DNA of 64,000 nucleotides from Branchiostoma floridae. Its lineage: Eukaryota > Chordata > Leptocardii > Amphioxiformes > Branchiostomatidae. This document shows, piece by piece, positions 62,701 through 64,000 of this stretch. Both the position numbers and the translations under genes were made by a program. Every line of letters begins with the position of its first letter. Within the stretch, counting starts at the first letter, position 1. The notes below the pieces were generated by a model. The model saw only the letters and a program-made list of their open reading frames with translations. It was not told the DNA's origin and searched no databases. The stretch is taken from positions 16,540,139-16,604,138 of the forward strand of contig NC_049997.1 of assembly GCF_000003815.2 (NCBI RefSeq), read 5' to 3'.

Positions 62701-63563
62701 ATGAGGATGACATGTTTCCACTTGAAGTAGTTGAGGATGGAGAACCACACGTCCGCCTGCTGGGAGTATGGAGGGACTGTCCGCAGGAAGGACTGGTGGA
62801 TGTTCTGGAGAAATAAACTTGTTGTATTACATAACAATTGGTAAACAAATAAATAATCCTATTATGATATCAGCCCTACAGCTTTGACTATGACTTAACA
62901 GTCCTATACAAGAATGACAGTCTCTGACACATAGGGTACATCTGAAAGCTGCCTCTGGTCTATTGCAAAGTTCTTTTCTTAGGATCCGCTTTTCTTCTGC
63001 CATGCACATCAATCTGGTTTCTCCTGATTTTAGTTGCCTGAACATTTTGCATCTCCAACTTGATCTGTCCTCTGCAAGGTCCTCCCGGTGCTCTGTGTCA
63101 ATGTTAGAGCCTTTAAGTCCCTCTTACAAACATATACCCTACTTCACCTTTATCCATGGGTTAACATATATTTAACAGTGTTGACTTTAAAACATGATAT
63201 TTATTGGGAAATAAACTTGATGGATATTTTGCAAATATTGCAGTTTGAAACCACTGTCTGCTGGCTTGATATTCCTAAACATCCTATAAAATACAACGAA
63301 TGTTTACCCTATGGATGAGCAGATAAACTGTTATAATCTGGTCACAGCTATTATATACTTAGTGTGTTACTATACTGGATGTGTGTTATGTTTGAAGGCA
63401 GGTTATTGGTTATCCAAAGCAAAGATATCCTGACCTTGTCCGAGAAGATGGATTCTCTGTTGCTGATCCCGATGACTGGGATCCGATAGAACCCGGACGT
63501 GTAGGACACAGACACAGGGGCAAGGTCTGAGTCCGTGGGGTGACTGGCAATCACAGCATACAC
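43176..63563 (-). CDS. GRIN1: NMDA receptor subunit GluN1, 5' end beyond window
   Basis: Obligate glycine-binding subunit of NMDA receptor channels in the postsynaptic membrane. Exons: 63563-63435, 62804-62628, 62157-62057, 60864-60743, 60224-60050, 59049-58893, 58025-57942, then 56697-56589 or 55896-55788, 54587-54457, 53614-53450, 52934-52703, 50910-50762, 49849-49692, one missing, 45564-45391, 44427-44267, 43418-43176; phases agree. In order: amino-terminal domain ([15 protein letters not shown]), S1 with APLTINNER (glycine-contact P, T, R), M1, pore loop [11 protein letters not shown] with the N-site Asn, M3 [13 protein letters not shown]2 [11 protein letters not shown]4 [15 protein letters not shown]. 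The C-tail ends NVV, resembling the STVV PDZ end of the vertebrate C2' form. The S2 exon expected to carry FIWDSAVLE is not seen and probably lies in the 48947-49115 gap. Confidence 0.95.
43940..44163. repeat. Dispersed 'TTTAATTTCG(C)GG' repeat, copy 2
   Basis: Starts 'gggatttaatttcgtgg' and ends 'aaccgcgaacacaaaacc' then 'tctgcatctacagta'. Same ends as the 1829-1966 copy, longer interior. In a GRIN1 intron. Confidence 0.5.
46965..47926. mobile_element. Non-autonomous piggyBac-like element
   Basis: Termini are CCCTCAAACCACCGTA and its exact inverse, flanked by TTAA on both sides (46961-46964, 47927-47930). TTAA targets and CCCT ends are typical of piggyBac. Subterminal blocks TATGGGGTCAAAACTGACCC recur at both ends and are themselves palindromic. 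The host minisatellite unit supplies the empty site ('catcttaataaac'). The centre has a 151-N gap (47046-47196); no transposase frame is visible outside it. Confidence 0.8.
47046..47196. other. Assembly gap (151 N)
   Basis: Gap inside the piggyBac-like element. Confidence 0.99.
48372..48514. repeat. Foldback element, about 143 bp
   Basis: Left arm CCTGTCCAGTAGCTTCTGGG and GGAGACATGTGAC; right arm carries the inverse GTCACATGTCTCC and AGCTGCTGTGGACAGG. Partial pairing continues outward. In a GRIN1 intron. Confidence 0.6.
48947..49115. other. Assembly gap (169 N), probably hides a GRIN1 exon
   Basis: The exon before it (49849-49692) ends in phase 2 and the exon after it (45564) enters in phase 1, so an exon of length 3k+2 is needed. 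Family comparison expects about 33-35 codons (FIWDSAVLE to the FFRSG junction), which fits this gap. No such exon is readable elsewhere in 45570-49690. Confidence 0.7.
49165..49330. repeat. SINE-like dispersed repeat
   Basis: Contains 'gtgccttttccaaggacacgaca' in two blocks and 'gccaggaatcaaac'. Related to 10030-10220 and 59780-59885. Confidence 0.4.
50215..50300. repeat. SINE-like dispersed repeat fragment
   Basis: Shares a pyrimidine-rich 'tttccttttcaa' block followed by 'cttgggatttgaactctg' with the other members. Shorter and more diverged. Confidence 0.3.
50530..50755. repeat. Tandem 45-50 bp repeat and (ACT)n microsatellite
   Basis: Three units of 'aatacaccgtatgactctac' type followed by an ACT triplet run that reaches to within six bases of the GRIN1 donor at 50761. 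The (ACT)n therefore forms the start of that intron. Confidence 0.8.
51278..51758. other. Assembly gap (481 N)
   Basis: Gap within the GRIN1 intron between exons 52934-52703 and 50910-50762. The flanking exons join in phase, so no coding exon need be missing here. Confidence 0.99.
51826..52061. repeat. Two adjacent foldback elements
   Basis: First hairpin: ACCAACCTGATGAAACTATT (51826) pairs with the inverse near 51916-51941, two mismatches in 26. Second hairpin: GGACATAGGAGTTTTCTTTT (51949) pairs with the inverse ending at 52060, with ACCAGTTTTTCTCACCTG in the arms. They abut and may be one composite element. Confidence 0.6.
52965..53105 (-). repeat. Partial tandem copy of the GRIN1 M1 exon
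   Basis: A 140-bp copy of the acceptor and first ~43 codons of exon 52934-52703 lies immediately upstream. It begins at its own acceptor GCCTCAG (coding from 53098) and encodes the same residues from [10 protein letters not shown] through RFSPFGRF, with five base differences that are all synonymous. It has no donor: reading on reaches the true acceptor in the wrong frame. Use of this acceptor would give a frameshifted mRNA. Confidence 0.85.
53755..54370. repeat. Minisatellite of ~15-18 bp units
   Basis: About 30 degenerate units of 'aacataggggtgttg' type in a GRIN1 intron. The open frames across it are repeat artefacts. Confidence 0.85.
55361..55800 (-). repeat. Three-unit tandem repeat carrying a GRIN1 splice donor
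   Basis: Units of about 180-187 bp begin with 'gcatgatttatcaggct' at 55361, 55538 and 55726. Each ends with the donor edge of the exon 55896-55788: the real junction AATTATG|GTATGG at 55788|55787, with copies at 55421|55420 and 55601|55600. The repeats thus duplicate a 5' splice site into the downstream intron. Confidence 0.85.
55788..55896 (-). CDS. GRIN1: GRIN1 alternative S1 exon, version b
   Basis: A 109-nt exon, entry phase 0 and exit phase 1, bounded by TACGTAG and GTATGG. It encodes [18 protein letters not shown] and PNDTNYG. The two cysteines match C420 and C436 of rat GluN1 (numbering from memory). It is the downstream member of a diverged pair with 56697-56589 and lies beside a repeat that copies its donor. 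Confidence 0.85.
56589..56697 (-). CDS. GRIN1: GRIN1 alternative S1 exon, version a
   Basis: A 109-nt exon, entry phase 0 and exit phase 1, bounded by CCTGTAG and GTAAGG. It encodes [21 protein letters not shown] and PNNTVYG, closer to vertebrate GluN1 (PFVYVKP) than version b is. Both cysteines are kept. Either version joins correctly to the exons before (57942) and after (54587); both together shift the frame. Confidence 0.88.
57534..57839. mobile_element. Non-autonomous hAT-like element, 306 bp
   Basis: Ends CAGGGCTCAAAATATC and the inverse of CAAGGCTCGAAATCCC, flanked by GCTTG and GTTTG (one mismatch), a 5-bp target duplication as in the 6083 and 7266 elements. Confidence 0.5.
59780..59885. 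repeat. SINE-like dispersed repeat
   Basis: Contains 'agtgcctttcccaagggcac' followed by 'aacattgaggcatggcaag' and a degenerate B-box-like tail. Clearest core of the family in this window. Confidence 0.45.
61400..62035. repeat. Minisatellite of ~55-70 bp units
   Basis: Eleven units built on 'cacacatttcaggaccaagg' and 'acaggcacac', some with an extra 'cacacatttcagg' block. It reaches to within about 20 bp of the donor of GRIN1 exon 62157-62057 but does not include exon sequence. Confidence 0.85.
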
Positions 63564-64000
63564 CTGTATAGATGTGAAGTCACAGTGGATTTAAAAGACT
63601 ACACTGTGCAAATTTCAAGACTCAAAATTCATTCTTTGGTATCAGAACACTAGTGCAGCACCTAAAAGTATTTAATAGTAACCTTACAATTTGGGTGCAC
63701 AAAAATATGAAGCAGTCAACATGAAATAGATAGACCTAACTTCTAACAAAAGTACAACAAATGTTTTTAGTATCTCGTAATACTTAAAAATCTACTTTAC
63801 CCTACAGAATTGCATATGGATGCACAAGTGCAGAGCACCAATTTTTGGTGCAAAAAAAGTGCACAATCATGCACCGGGCAGCATTGAAAACCTTAGTAGT
63901 GATTAAAAAATAATACAATGTGTGGTTAGTATTGTAATTATAACTATCTAGTAGCTAAGGGAAATAAAGTTACTTTTAACTCCTGATAAGGTGCTAAAAC
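63564..64000 (-). other. GRIN1 intron, cut by window edge
   Basis: No exon recognised. The signal peptide and first part of the amino-terminal domain must lie to the right of the window. Confidence 0.7.

Overview
The window looks like animal nuclear DNA from a cephalochordate (amphioxus, Branchiostoma, most likely B. floridae or a close relative). Genes are split by GT-AG introns. The proteins are close to vertebrate ones (SINHCAF/FAM60A, NMDA receptor GluN1) but sit beside lineages that vertebrates lack (a Cys-less pentameric channel pair, a GlnD-like nucleotidyltransferase joined to TPRs). The non-coding DNA is AT-rich and full of short inverted-repeat transposons and minisatellites. Four runs of N are assembly gaps. 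The species call is inference from gene content and repeat style.

Layout. (1) About 2.0-17.07 kb, plus strand: SINHCAF, with a candidate promoter and noncoding first exon near 2.03-2.09 kb, coding exons from 8762, the end of the protein lost in the gap 11264-12036, and a probable long 3' UTR ending at an AATAAA at 17046. (2) About 17.02-32.03 kb: a head-to-tail segmental duplication. Each unit holds one minus-strand 11-exon gene for a Cys-less pentameric ligand-gated ion channel; copy A (17988-23820) is open, copy B (25444-31857) has an apparent 1-nt frameshift. (3) 33.3-39.9 kb, plus strand: a protein with helical/TPR-like N-terminal parts, a GlnD/DUF294-type nucleotidyltransferase core and 17 C-terminal 44-residue TPRs. 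(4) 43.18-63.56 kb, minus strand: GRIN1 (GluN1). Its first exons lie beyond the right edge and one S2 exon is apparently hidden in the gap 48947-49115.

Most notable signals. First, GRIN1 carries two equal-length (109 nt), same-phase, diverged versions of the exon that opens the ligand-binding S1 lobe. Including both or neither breaks the frame, so they look mutually exclusive. Second, tandem repeats have repeatedly grown from exon edges: 17 extra 100-bp units each carrying the 3' splice site and first 16 codons of a GRIN1 exon, about five extra copies of the SINHCAF acceptor plus start codon, three copies of the SINHCAF donor edge, two extra GRIN1 donors, a partial M1 exon copy, and copies of the GRIN1 terminal exon/3' UTR. 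Third, transposon insertions can be dated against internal empty sites, because the host sequence is duplicated: a piggyBac-like element inside the GRIN1 array and a Harbinger-like MITE in channel unit A.

The four loci do not form a pathway. SINHCAF is a chromatin corepressor subunit, GluN1 and the channels are ligand-gated ion channels of unrelated families, and the role of the nucleotidyltransferase-TPR protein is unknown.
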